DNA of 27,416 nt from Stramenopiles sp. TOSAG23-3. Taxonomy: Eukaryota > Sar. Shown here piece by piece: positions 7,368 to 16,305 of this stretch (position 1 is the stretch's first letter; each line of letters opens with the position of its first letter). The stretch lies in assembly GCA_900128585.1 (NCBI GenBank), contig LT642262.1, positions 1 through 27,416 of the forward strand. Reading direction: 5' to 3'. The notes under the pieces were generated by a model. It was not told where the DNA came from. It saw nothing but the letters and a program-made list of their open reading frames with translations, and made no database searches. Position numbers and translations under genes: made by a program.

Positions 7368-8498
7368 ATGGGACAAGCAAGCTCAATAGATGGAACAATA
7401 CCCCAAACCATGCGGGCTTTTTTCTTGGTAAAACCTGACGATGACTACGGAAAGGTCCAAACGGAAGTTCGTGTGGTACCGGTGCCAAAGCCTAAAAGCG
7501 GCCAGGTTCTTATTCGTGTGACTGCGGCGCCTATAAACCCGTCCGATTATGGGATTTGGGGACGCTCCGACACGGGTGGCGAGGAGTTTGTCGCAAAACC
7601 TGCGGGGAAAGAGGGCAGTGGCGTTGTTGTTGCGAGTGGGGGGGGGATGACGGCCAACGGAATGCTGGGAAAGAATGTGGGTTTCGTTGACGTGAAAAGC
7701 GGGGGGAGCTACTCCGAGTACGTCGTTTGCGATGCCAGTTTTGGCACCTTTCCGCTGCCTGACACGGTTGCATGCGAGGATGCCGCATCGCACTTTATCA
7801 ACCCGTACACAGTGTGCGGCATTTTGGACACTGCTCGGGCCCGTCACCAAGGCAGCAAGCGGCCAGGGTTGATCCACACGGCTGCGGCATCCCAGGTGGG
7901 GCAGATGATGATAAAGCTCTGCAAACAGCAAAATGTAACGTTGATCAATGTAGTCAGGCGCAAGGAACAGGTTGATATCCTGAAGAGCATCGGAGCGGAG
8001 CACATCATCAATTCGTCGTCGGACAATTGGGAGAAGGAACTGAAAAACCTAATGACGGAGCTGGGTGTGAACGTAGTGTTCGATGCCGTTGCGGGGGACA
8101 TGAGTGGCAAGTTGCTTAGTCTTTTGCCAAAAGGCGGAACACTTTTTCAGTACGGAAAGCTGAGCGGACAGCCATGTGGTGGAATTGAGATGACAGACTT
8201 GAGCTACCACAAGAAAAAGTTCGAAGGCTGGTTACTCACCAACTGGATACTTGAATTTGGCAAAGGCTTGTCCACCTTGATGAGACTTCGTGCAGCGACG
8301 GCGTGCGTCCACGAAGGGCTGTCGTCCACGACCGGGAGCGGCTGGGCCGTGTCCCAGTTTGAAGACTGCGATTTGGATAACCTCTGGGCAAAATTTTTAG
8401 ACATGAAGACGAGCAGTGGGTTTACCGGGCGCAAACTGCGCCTTCGGTTTGACGTTGGTGGTGGCAGCAAGGCCAATGGCGAAGCTCCCTCCGAGTAA
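7368..8498 (+). CDS. Zinc-free MDR oxidoreductase (quinone/enoyl reductase type)
   Basis: This 376-aa medium-chain dehydrogenase/reductase has the GroES-like N-domain (KPKSGQVLIRVTAAPINPSDYGIW, split at 41-64), a GKEGSGVVVASG turn, and an NAD(P)-binding Rossmann domain with HTAAASQVGQMMIKL (170-184). It has the family phrases SIGAEHIIN and NVVFDAVAG. The catalytic and structural zinc ligands of alcohol dehydrogenases are absent, so it belongs with NADPH quinone oxidoreductases or enoyl-thioester reductases of the MECR/ETR1 kind. Its start, MGQASSIDG, fits the N-myristoylation pattern (Gly2, Ser6) and replaces the targeting peptide expected for a mitochondrial reductase. The protein may therefore be membrane-tethered in the cytosol (inference). 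The substrate is unknown. Confidence 0.9.
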   Translation: MGQASSIDGTIPQTMRAFFLVKPDDDYGKVQTEVRVVPVPKPKSGQVLIRVTAAPINPSDYGIWGRSDTGGEEFVAKPAGKEGSGVVVASGGGMTANGMLGKNVGFVDVKSGGSYSEYVVCDASFGTFPLPDTVACEDAASHFINPYTVCGILDTARARHQGSKRPGLIHTAAASQVGQMMIKLCKQQNVTLINVVRRKEQVDILKSIGAEHIINSSSDNWEKELKNLMTELGVNVVFDAVAGDMSGKLLSLLPKGGTLFQYGKLSGQPCGGIEMTDLSYHKKKFEGWLLTNWILEFGKGLSTLMRLRAATACVHEGLSSTTGSGWAVSQFEDCDLDNLWAKFLDMKTSSGFTGRKLRLRFDVGGGSKANGEAPSE

Positions 8499-8735
8499 GG
8501 GGGGGAGGGTAACGTACTTTCAAAATTCAGTTAATGCAGAAATAGAAAATGATAATATTTTGTGCCGAAAATTGATATAGACAACACTGGCTGGGGCAAA
8601 TGCAGGGGTGTGAAAAAAATAATTCTTAAATAACTCCCGGGGTAAATGAGTTGAATTCACTCTTATTAAAATTCATCATGTTTTAATTGATTCTCGGCGA
8701 AAACACACAAAAATATTTTTTGGAAATTTTTTAGT

Positions 8736-9368
8736 TTACCCCGGGGATAAACCGTCATAACCTATCCCCTTTCCATTTCCGAGCCACGCCTTTTTTAATG
8801 CCTGTGCTTCCTTTCCATCGTGCGGAAAGGTATTATTTACCAACTGTAGCACATTTAATGATGGTATGCCATTCTTCACTACATTTGTAATCGACGTAAT
8901 GCCATCGTTTCCAATTCGGTTGGATTCCAGATAAAGCCATCTCAGTTTTTTCAACTTCGGCAATGCGCTGGACAAACATACCATTCCGTAGTCGCCGATT
9001 TTATTCTGGGTAAGATAAAGCAAATTTAACGCTTTCATCTGTGGCAAAACATTGGATAAAGATGCTATTCCTTGATCCCCGATTTGATTCTTGTACAAAT
9101 AAAGCTTACTCAATGCTTTCATTCGAGGTAAAGCGTTTGATAAATATACCATGCCTTGATCCCCAATTTGGTTTTTATACAAATGAAGCTCCTTTAATTT
9201 CGTCATCTCACTCAATGCCGGTGCCAGTGTTCTACACCCTTCATCGTTGATCGATTTCAACGAAAGATCCAACTTCCCCTCAAACCCACTTCCTTGCTTC
9301 AGCACCTGTGTACTTTGAACCCCAACAACTCTTTGCACGCCGCTCCAATCAACAGCTTCCAATGCCAT
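8736..9368 (-). CDS. Leucine-rich repeat protein (ribonuclease-inhibitor type)
   Basis: This 210-aa protein is built mainly of 28- to 29-residue LRRs of the RI/NLRC3 kind. The repeating unit is L.ELHLYKNQIGDQGMVYL, L.KLYLYKNQIGDQGIASL, L.LLYLTQNKIGDYGMVCL and LRWLYLESNRIGNDGITSI, with a divergent first (LDLSLKSINDEGCRTL) and last (LNVLQLVNNTF) repeat. Such domains bind proteins; no enzyme domain is attached. No signal peptide or membrane segment is visible. The ATG at 9368 is the first in frame; reading from the upstream GTG at 9401 would add 11 residues. The adjacent repeats are close to identical, a sign of recent internal duplication. Codon use looks more AT-rich than in neighbours. Function unknown. 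Confidence 0.85.
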   Translation of the reverse strand: MALEAVDWSGVQRVVGVQSTQVLKQGSGFEGKLDLSLKSINDEGCRTLAPALSEMTKLKELHLYKNQIGDQGMVYLSNALPRMKALSKLYLYKNQIGDQGIASLSNVLPQMKALNLLYLTQNKIGDYGMVCLSSALPKLKKLRWLYLESNRIGNDGITSITNVVKNGIPSLNVLQLVNNTFPHDGKEAQALKKAWLGNGKGIGYDGLSPG

Positions 9369-10016
9369 AGACTTACCGTTTACCTTCTTATTCAATCCCA
9401 CTTTTTATTACCTTCTTTCCATAAAGCCTTCCTTTTATATAATTTCTCCCATCATTCATTGTTTCTGTCCCCAACGGTTCATCTAGTAATATATAGATAA
9501 TTCTTTAAAAAGAAGCTGAATTTATTTTATAAACTTATATCTATGTACAACAACAGAAAAGAGAAAAAATGCATATTGTAATACTACCTGGTGGTACGGT
9601 ACCAGTACCGGTAGGAAGAAGAAAATTGACCACAAAATTACTGTTGCATGTCCTACAGGAAGATGAGAAATAGGATTATAAATTATAATTAATATAAGAA
9701 TTTTTTGAGGAAATAAAATTATGACATAAGAAGGAAATAGTATGATAATCAAACCAACCCCTGTATTATAATGATAATATGATAAAAAAATAACAAAAAT
9801 ACAGGGCACAGAATGGCGACAAACTTCAATCGGGGAAAGAAAGTGCTATTATAGCGTGGGATCACAGGTCACAGGGAGGGTTATTATTTTTTATTTTTAC
9901 TACACCAAATTATATAGGTAAAAATAATATTACAAAGATAGTAGACTAGCATCCTCCATCTGAAGTTTTTGATTGATCTTGTTGTTGTGTTCGAGAAAGC
10001 ATCATTTTTTTTTTTT
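9369..10016. other. Spacer between the TPK channel and LRR genes
   Basis: AT-rich with no gene. It contains a palindromic patch, CTACC at 9584-9588 and GGTAG at 9611-9615 enclosing TGGT/ACCA arms, and a poly(T) run that directly abuts the end of the TPK gene. Confidence 0.6.
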
Positions 10017-11033
10017 TTACAATCCGAGGTCAATTCGTTCCAACGAGCCACTGTGGTTTTTGTCACGCTCAAAAAAAGCTTTCATAATGGCCGCAATGTC
10101 GTTCTCATAGACTGGGTACCTCCCTTTTACGAGGTGGTACACAAGCCAATCGTATTTGCTGATCTCCCCATCGTTGTCCAAGTCGTACTCCGAAAAGGCA
10201 TCCTTGCTAATTTTAGAAGACAACAACTTCTTACGGAAGGATTCCATCTGTTGGGACAAGCGATGGTCGATCAAAGCGCTGATGGTATTTCCAAAAGCCA
10301 ACGTTGTAACCGCAAGCCAAATGATCGCGAAAATCTTGGTAACCGCACTCTCTGGACTGACATCGCCGTAACCGACGGTCGTTGCAGACACAACGACGAA
10401 GTATGCACTTTCAATAAAGTCCCTGTCGTCGTAAATGTCGAACACTATGGTGCCCACCGCGAGGAGAAGAAAGAGCCGCGCGCAAGCAATCCAAACTTTC
10501 GAATCCGACCTGTTCGTAAAGCAATCGCATCGCCAAAATCCTTCTTTCCGCCCACCAGTGTTTGCTCTACTCGAGCTGGCTCTAGACGGCGTCACGATAA
10601 CGTCTGCCACCACACGCTCTTGCTTCTCGAGGATCTTCCCTATAAAGTAAGACAACGAGTACCCTATAAACCCCACCCCAAACATAAGATAAAAAATCGT
10701 GAAAGCTTTCCCGGCGTCTTCGCGTGGGTGATAGTCACCGTAACCCACAGTCGTCAAAGTGACGAGACAAAAATACAACGTGTCGACAAAGTCAGCCTTT
10801 GTCCCAAGATTATTCTTTAAAGGAAATATCCACAAATACGCAAAGCTGCCGACGGTTAAGTAAATTACCACGTAGAGTATCGACAGATAGAAAAAGTTGT
10901 CTCGGCTCTTCAAAGGAGCCAGGGGAAGGCGGCCCTCCTTCGCCTCCTCATCGCTACCACTGCTCGTTTCAACACTTCTCAGAAGTGGAGTATCCACGTT
11001 CATCTTTCTTTCAATCCCAAGCCCTTCCTTCAT
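10017..11033 (-). CDS. Two-pore (TPK/KCNK-like) potassium channel with EF-hands
   Basis: This 338-aa channel has four membrane helices (about 46-70, 110-134, 179-200, 232-250) and two pore loops, each with the perfect K+ selectivity filter TTVGYGD (94-100 and 218-224). Two such pores per chain mean a dimer makes the pore. After helix 4 come EF-hand 1 (DLDNDGEISKYD, 284-295) and EF-hand 2 (DKNHSGSLERID, 324-335), so gating by cytosolic Ca2+ is likely, as in plant TPK1 of the vacuolar membrane. The N-terminal region before helix 1 is polar and serine-rich. Only three residues (LGL) follow EF-hand 2, so its exiting helix is missing, and the stop codon merges with a poly(A) run. Membrane location (vacuole or plasma membrane) is not decided by the sequence. 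Confidence 0.95.
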   Translation of the reverse strand: MKEGLGIERKMNVDTPLLRSVETSSGSDEEAKEGRLPLAPLKSRDNFFYLSILYVVIYLTVGSFAYLWIFPLKNNLGTKADFVDTLYFCLVTLTTVGYGDYHPREDAGKAFTIFYLMFGVGFIGYSLSYFIGKILEKQERVVADVIVTPSRASSSRANTGGRKEGFWRCDCFTNRSDSKVWIACARLFLLLAVGTIVFDIYDDRDFIESAYFVVVSATTVGYGDVSPESAVTKIFAIIWLAVTTLAFGNTISALIDHRLSQQMESFRKKLLSSKISKDAFSEYDLDNDGEISKYDWLVYHLVKGRYPVYENDIAAIMKAFFERDKNHSGSLERIDLGL

Positions 11034-11591
11034 TAAACATCCTGGCGAGCATTCAGCCTTTATTACTCTACGTTGTTCTTACATTTTATGTTTTAAGACT
11101 TTATAGTAAAAGCAAATGACAACAAATGGTTTATCAATTTTATAATAAATTAAATGCATCATTTTTTTTTTTTTTTGTAACGTAATAACGGGAGAGAAGA
11201 GAGAAGAAGAAGATGATGGATGAGGAGGTACAGGTATTAATACTACTGCTGGAGGAAGGGAGGGAGGATCGATCATCGGAATCAACAAAAAGGAAAGAGA
11301 AAAAAAAAGAAAAGAAGAGAAGAAGGGGAGGGAGCAAAACAATTAATAGTAACACAGCATTGTAAATAAGATAAATGGAATGTCTATCATAGGTAATAAT
11401 GTGTTTTAAGTACATAATACCAATACAAGGGACAAGAAGTAAATGGAAAAATGTTCAAAAGCGTTTGGAGTTTGGAAGGAATAATAAGCAAGGATGGGGG
11501 AATGTTTAATTAAAAAAATACACACAAGAGTTGTACAACTTGTCGTTGGATTAAAATATATTGACCTACAAATCTTCTCTATATACACGGT
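11034..11591. other. Spacer upstream of the TPK channel
   Basis: AT-rich, with two purine-rich blocks on the plus strand (about 11189-11228 and 11287-11334, GAGAGAAGAGAGAAGAAG-like) and a T run near 11161-11176. In the direction of the TPK gene these blocks are pyrimidine tracts. No gene recognised. Confidence 0.6.
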
Positions 11592-11936
11592 TTATTGTTT
11601 GAGCGTTAACGTTTCCGTACAAACTGACCGTTTTAACTCCGCGAAGGGGCCTTGCTTCCACGAAGCTTGTTGTTTACTTCTAGCAAGTTCGCTGGAGGCG
11701 GAGCGGCTCCTGCAGGTTTCGGCATGGCAGACTGGCCGGCTGGGGGGGGCAGAAACTGCGCCTGCGCCCGAGTAAAATGATTGCGGTTGAACCGAAAAGC
11801 CGCTCGTGTATGGCGAGGATGGGGCTACACCGCCTCCTGCTGCCGGGGGCAACCAGTACGCCTGCCCTTGTCCCATGGCACTCAGGGGAAGAAGCCCTAG
11901 GCACAAACCAATTACAATTCCTTTAACACCAACCAT
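11592..11936 (-). CDS. Small secreted protein, unknown
   Basis: A 114-aa ORF starting MVGVKGIVIGLCLGLLPLSA, a clear signal peptide with a likely cleavage near AMGQGQ (about residues 20-23). The mature part is proline/glycine/serine-rich up to about residue 68, then has CHAETC and a basic/polar tail with a third cysteine. I recognise no family. The signal peptide and the compositional contrast with the AT-rich surroundings support a real gene. A cell-surface or secreted structural role is only a guess. It shares a divergent spacer with Cox17. Confidence 0.55.
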   Translation of the reverse strand: MVGVKGIVIGLCLGLLPLSAMGQGQAYWLPPAAGGGVAPSSPYTSGFSVQPQSFYSGAGAVSAPPSRPVCHAETCRSRSASSELARSKQQASWKQGPFAELKRSVCTETLTLKQ

Positions 11937-12804
11937 AGTTTAATAGTTCAAGCTATTTCTTTAAAATTGATAAAACTTCACGCTGAATTATTGCACGGAA
12001 GTACAACAAATCTACCAACTCAACTACTTTTTCTCTTCTTCCTTTAATAGTTTTGTATCATAATCAGAGACAGCAATCCTTCTGGTTGAAACGACTTAAA
12101 ATTAACACAATAATAAACTTCATACTACATAATAATATCATCATTATTTAAAACTACTTTCTATTTTTTCTTCCCAACAACACTTTTTTTATTAATAATT
12201 CGATGTTGTTGTTATTATACGTTCTTCAGATATAATAAATATATTGAGATTGGTCGATATAGATGATGCTGCTATGTTATATTTTTTTCCTTTTGTCCCT
12301 TTTGACTACTGCTTTGTATTATACTTGGTTGTATAGTCGTCATCCTCCCCCCCCCCTTTTTTTTTCTCTTCTTTTTTAAAGGAAAAAGGAAGAACAAGGT
12401 TTTTCTTATTTTTTAACTGTGAATATATTTTTTCTTCGTATTTATATTAATAAAATAATAGATAAATGTTTGTACTTACACAGTATAAAATAAATATATT
12501 AATATTTACTATAATAATTATGTATTCATTTATTAAATTACCTATCATTATTATTGTTTTAATTCTTCTTCTTTCTCCACTTATATAAAATAAATAAGAA
12601 TGTGATGATGATGGTGAAGAAGAACTCCGGTATAAAATATCTTGAAGTAGTTGATATTTATTGTTACGACAAAGTATTTTGTGATATGAAAATGATCCGC
12701 AAAGTAGATGTGTAAGTTGAATAGTCGTTTACATAATCTCATACAAATAATAATTGCGCACAACCCACGGTCACTGTTTCTTCGCACTTATTTACACAAG
12801 AAGA
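11937..12804. other. Head-to-head spacer, small secreted protein/Cox17
   Basis: AT-rich throughout, with a C10 run (12347-12356) followed directly by T9 and then CTCTTCTTTTTT, a pyrimidine tract. No gene or RNA is recognised. Confidence 0.65.
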
Positions 12805-13011
12805 ATGGGAAACGAACAGACGAAGGCTGCCGAACCGGTGGAAAAGCCAAAGCCAGTATTGGGAAAAAGTGGGAAAAAGATCTGTTGTAGTTGCCCAGAT
12901 ACGAAAAAACCCAGGGACCAATGCATTGTTACAAAAGGGGAGGATAATTGCCGGGATTTGATCGAAGCGCACAAGCGCTGTCTTCGTGCCGAAGGGTTTA
13001 ATGTAAAGTAA
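12805..13011 (+). CDS. COX17: Cox17, copper chaperone of cytochrome c oxidase
   Basis: Cox17 carries Cu(I) in the mitochondrial intermembrane space to Sco1 and Cox11 for cytochrome c oxidase. The 68-aa protein has the copper site [17 protein letters not shown] (Cys27, Cys28, Cys30) and the twin CX9C frame (Cys30-Cys40 and Cys49-Cys59), ending in the family phrase [14 protein letters not shown]. Length matches human and yeast Cox17. I chose the ATG at 12805; the in-frame ATG at 12754 would add 17 residues ([17 protein letters not shown]) that no family member has. The chosen start gives MGNEQTK, a textbook N-myristoylation pattern, which is unusual for Cox17. Confidence 0.95.
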   Translation: MGNEQTKAAEPVEKPKPVLGKSGKKICCSCPDTKKPRDQCIVTKGEDNCRDLIEAHKRCLRAEGFNVK

Positions 13012-13140
13012 TGGTAGTCGAGAAGACATTTTTGGACAGAGTCGGCGTTGGTGTTTTTCGACGGACTTTGTTGTTTGTACCAGGTCGCAAGAAAACCCCG
13101 TTTTTCGGTACAGCACTGTTTTGCCGTGCCAGTGAAGGGA

Positions 13141-13330
13141 ATGCCAGGATTGTCTGGCCTATTTGGGCCGACCAAAGGGAGTGCCCATGGGGGCTGAAAA
13201 CTACAAAATACTTCGGGCCAGCCCGTTCGTTTCGTTCGACTCCCCGGTTGGGCGGAATGCGGTTGGACTTGAAATCTTGAGAGATGTAGAAAACAAACCC
13301 CACAGCTCGATTAGAGTTTTCAAGCCATGA
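13141..13330 (+). pseudogene. Unidentified small coding-like locus, possible frameshift
   Basis: Just after Cox17 two short frames look protein-like. From the ATG at 13141 one reads MPGLSGLFGPTKGSAHGG and stops at 13195. From the ATG at 13187 another reads MGAENYKILRASPFVSFDSP and on through VGRNAVGLEILRDVENKP to a stop at 13328-13330 (47 aa). The two frames meet at a G5 run (13189-13193); losing one G would join them into one reading frame of about 62 aa. It may be a small gene starting at 13187, a frameshifted gene, or a sequencing error. A third frame (13011-13280) is also open, which weakens the case. I recognise no family. Confidence 0.3.
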
Positions 13331-13958
13331 AGCGCTCGTAATAATTATTTCCCGGTACCTTTACTGACACACACAAAAAAAAGTATAAAACGTATTACTC
13401 AATGTGTACCCAATGTAAGATTTTTCTTGTAACATTCATCTTCTCACGCGCTGCCAGAAAAACTAAAAACGGACACATACACTCGCTCTCTCTTGCTCTC
13501 TTGACTTTCCAATCATAGAACTCTTTCTGGTCTTTGTGCTGCTTGATACAGATGGTGGTACCGTACCGGTATCGTAACAACTTCTAATTTTCTAACCATT
13601 TCTCCTGTGATGTGGTGGGTAATGAATGCATTTTGCTACTTGGTGTTGTACAATTGGTTAGCCAAAGTACCAAACCCCTGTCCATGTTAAAAATATAATC
13701 ACTCATGATTTAATGCTGTACGCCTATAAATATACTCTACCTTGTCTCTATGTTCTCACTGTGTTGATGTTGTTAATTTACTGGTGGTGCGGGGATACCG
13801 CAGCTAGACGCCAGCGGCTCCGGAGGAAACACGGAAGTGGACGCAATCGTTGGTATTTTAGGAACTCTTTCACTAGACGAGTTTACAAAAGTAGTTGGGT
13901 TTATTTTAATAAAAATGCTTTACGGTTAAACTATGGAGCCACTATATATCCCCATCGT
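13331..13958. other. Tail-to-tail spacer before uS4, with a coding-like patch
   Basis: Mostly AT-rich, with a short CTCTCTCTTGCTCTC run near 13484. A palindromic patch GGTGGTACC plus GTACCGGTA lies at 13554-13571, similar to one at 9590-9613. From 13780 to 13929 the sequence is GC-richer and one plus frame reads TGGAGIPQLDASGSGGNTEV and on through IVGILGTLSLDEF to a stop, without a start codon. This could be a gene remnant or an exon; it is not supported enough to call. Confidence 0.4.
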
Positions 13959-14525
13959 TTACTCGTCGTCACCTCCGCCGTTCTTTGCCTTCTTTCTCTT
14001 CTTGCGTCCTGGTTTGCCTTCAGCGCCAAATGGGCTGTTCATGGCGAAGTCAATGTGCTTTTCTGAGTCAACACGGACCATGAAGGATGCAGCATTGGCC
14101 ATTTGTTTTCCGACGCGGATGTGGCGTTGCTTGATCAAGACACGTGCGTGGTGGATGGATTTTGCCAAACCTTGCTGGAAAACTTTGGTTTGTAGTCGGC
14201 GGTCCAGAATCTTGCGAGTGGACAACTGAAGAACATAGTCAAGCTTGAGCATGTCTTCACTGAGAAGTCCGTAGCGTTGCATGCGGCGCAAAAGTGCTTG
14301 CCCTTCGAACAAACGTTTTGGGTCTTTATCTGGAAGCGTAAGTAGCTGACGGGCGGCTTTACGTACTTTGGCTAGAACCAACTGAACTCGCCAGATCTCA
14401 CGTTTACATTTCAAACCATACTCCCCAAGCAATTTCATCTCTTGGTCAAGACGTTCCTGTTCGTATGGACGACGAGGAGCCTTGGAGACTTTGCTATTGT
14501 TTCTCTTGTACTTAATTTTAACCAT
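13959..14525 (-). CDS. RPS9: Small ribosomal subunit protein uS4 (RPS9)
   Basis: This is cytosolic 40S protein uS4, 188 aa, close to the usual eukaryotic length. It opens with the S4 N-terminal part ([20 protein letters not shown]), continues with [19 protein letters not shown], and has the RNA-binding S4 domain [20 protein letters not shown], then [14 protein letters not shown]. The C-terminal tail is basic then acidic ([14 protein letters not shown]). The protein binds the 5' domain of 18S rRNA early in 40S assembly. The ATG at 14525 lies in a good ACCATGG context. No intron. It is head-to-head with eL27, another ribosomal protein, at a distance of about 1.8 kb. Confidence 0.98.
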   Translation of the reverse strand: MVKIKYKRNNSKVSKAPRRPYEQERLDQEMKLLGEYGLKCKREIWRVQLVLAKVRKAARQLLTLPDKDPKRLFEGQALLRRMQRYGLLSEDMLKLDYVLQLSTRKILDRRLQTKVFQQGLAKSIHHARVLIKQRHIRVGKQMANAASFMVRVDSEKHIDFAMNSPFGAEGKPGRKKRKKAKNGGGDDE

Positions 14526-16082
14526 GGTTGAACAAAATGAAAGTTGTTTTTATAACTAGGTATGATGTACGTTAACCGATGTTTGCACTTCCCACTACTC
14601 TTTCACGCTTTTCTGCTTTCATACAGCGAACGTACCCTTTCCATTCGTTTGCCGATTGAACCAAAGCGCACGACGAAAGTAGAGTATTTTTTTTTTATGT
14701 CAATGGTAATACCTTGTATATTTAAAGAGTCCCATCATTGCATTGTTTTTTTAATTTATTATTTCTATACTTATTGTACAATTTACAATACTATACTATA
14801 CCTATCTATACATACATCCAACCTGTGCCTATGTATAAAAGAATGTTGTATTAGTAAAGAATGTTTCTTCTCTACTAATTCCATGTAATTTTAATTTTAA
14901 TTTTAGATCGAATTTGATCCATTCTTCCTTTTTCTTTCTTTCTTTCTCTCCCTCTTGCTTAAAGCACATCGTTACAATACTAATATATGATAGGAAGAGA
15001 GATATGGCAACGAATTTCATTTCTTAAATAATTAAGGTACATATAATATGAACAATATTAAATATTATTCAACACATTATATTATATTATAATTATAATG
15101 AAGTAATGTATAAAAAAAAGATATTAAATATTTATATTTTATTTATTTATGTAATTCCTTCCTTATTTTAAATAGGTTGGAATCGATTTGGAAATATGGA
15201 ATATAAAAATAAACAGGTACATAACATACAAATCATTCTTGTCCATTCACTGTTTGTTTTCATAATTACATGAAATAGTATATAATATATACACAGTATG
15301 GAATTCAAAGAACTCTCTCCAAGATTGCATCCTTCCTTTGTATATTAAGGTTAGTAAGGGCATACATAGGGCTAAGTACAATTAATAAATAATAGGTTAA
15401 ATATAAATAAATAATTATTAGTTTTTGTATTATTAGTTTTATAGTTCTAACGTTAATTAAGTATAAAATAAACAGAAAGAAAATGGAAGAAATGGATTAA
15501 ATTTAGAATGGGAGAAATGTATTTATTAATGGGATAGTACGTACACCCTTAATTATTGAAGAGATGAAATATTCCAGTTTAGATGATAGAAATTCATCTG
15601 ATACATTCAAATAGCAGGGAAAAATGAATGGTTGGAGACTCATTTTTTAATAAATAGTAATAAGATGAACACAGTACAGAAAATATAAAATAATAGGAAG
15701 AAAGATAAATAACATCGAATTGTTCATATATAGCTATAGCTATACTATAGCTTTATCATCATCCTGTTAGCTCATCTCATCTTACATCTTACAACTACGA
15801 AACAGTGAGATGAGTGTTTTAATTACAACAGAATAGCATACAACTTACATAAAGAGAGCATAGAATATATATTTAAATAGTACCACATATTGTATACTAA
15901 GTGAAGTATAAGTATAACAAAAGACCTGTAAGATTTGTTTAGAAGGGAGAGAGTGAGTGGTTTAAAGGGTGGGTGGTAGATTTTTCAATGGTGTGTGATG
16001 TTATTTGTTCATAATAAAAAAATTATTCTCTTTTTTTTTTTTTTAGAAGACTAATCCATACTATTTAGGTGTATTTTTATAT
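14526..16082. other. Long AT-rich divergent spacer, uS4/eL27
   Basis: About 1.6 kb of AT-rich sequence with no credible gene. It holds a pyrimidine tract (14922-14957), a palindrome AGCTATAGCT near 15731-15740, and a 9-bp inverted repeat CTCATCTCA (15771-15779) with TGAGATGAG (15806-15814). Upstream of uS4, on the minus strand, GGTTCAATCGG (14652-14662) resembles the eL27 palindrome. No tRNA or snRNA could be recognised. Confidence 0.6.
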
Positions 16083-16305
16083 ATTCTTCTTCCTGATTTC
16101 TTCTTTCTTTCTTTCTCGTTTCCTTTGTTCTGTTTGAACGAACGCGCATGCGTTTGCGTTCGGTTGCAACCGATGTCGATGAGAATGTAGAAATCGGCAG
16201 AAGAAACACGACACGCTCCTACGCACAAACGAATTAAGTAACCTAAAGTTGATCATATCAATTGTTTTTTGTATTCACGTTCATATTTTTAAATAGTTAA
16301 ACACC
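16083..16305 (+). promoter_or_regulatory. eL27 upstream region with palindromes
   Basis: A pyrimidine tract (about 16083-16130) is followed by an imperfect hairpin, GAACG-AACGC around GCAT with GCGTT-TG-CGTTC (16136-16161), and then a perfect 14-bp palindrome TCGGTTGCAACCGA (16160-16173), which ends 132 nt before the eL27 ATG. The order pyrimidine tract then palindrome resembles the histone upstream regions. Binding-site function is inferred from position and symmetry only. Confidence 0.55.

Noticed and set aside
6802-7376. ORFs encoding Lys/Glu/Arg-rich proteins on the minus strand
   Set aside because: They are translations of the CTT/GAA simple repeat and have no domain or normal composition.
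9522-9809. Ile/Phe-rich 95-aa minus-strand ORF
   Set aside because: Composition follows the AT-rich DNA; no conserved feature.
13011-13280. 89-aa ORF whose ATG overlaps the Cox17 stop codon
   Set aside because: Composition is Arg/Phe-rich without a domain; another frame in the same stretch looks more like a protein. It is most likely 3' UTR.
13713-14066. 117-aa plus-strand ORF with a hydrophobic start
   Set aside because: Its second half overlaps uS4 on the opposite strand, and its first half overlaps another frame that looks at least as protein-like.
14643-14670. GGTTCAATC on the minus strand resembling a tRNA T-loop (B box)
   Set aside because: The flanking bases do not form a T-arm stem and no A box or acceptor stem is present.
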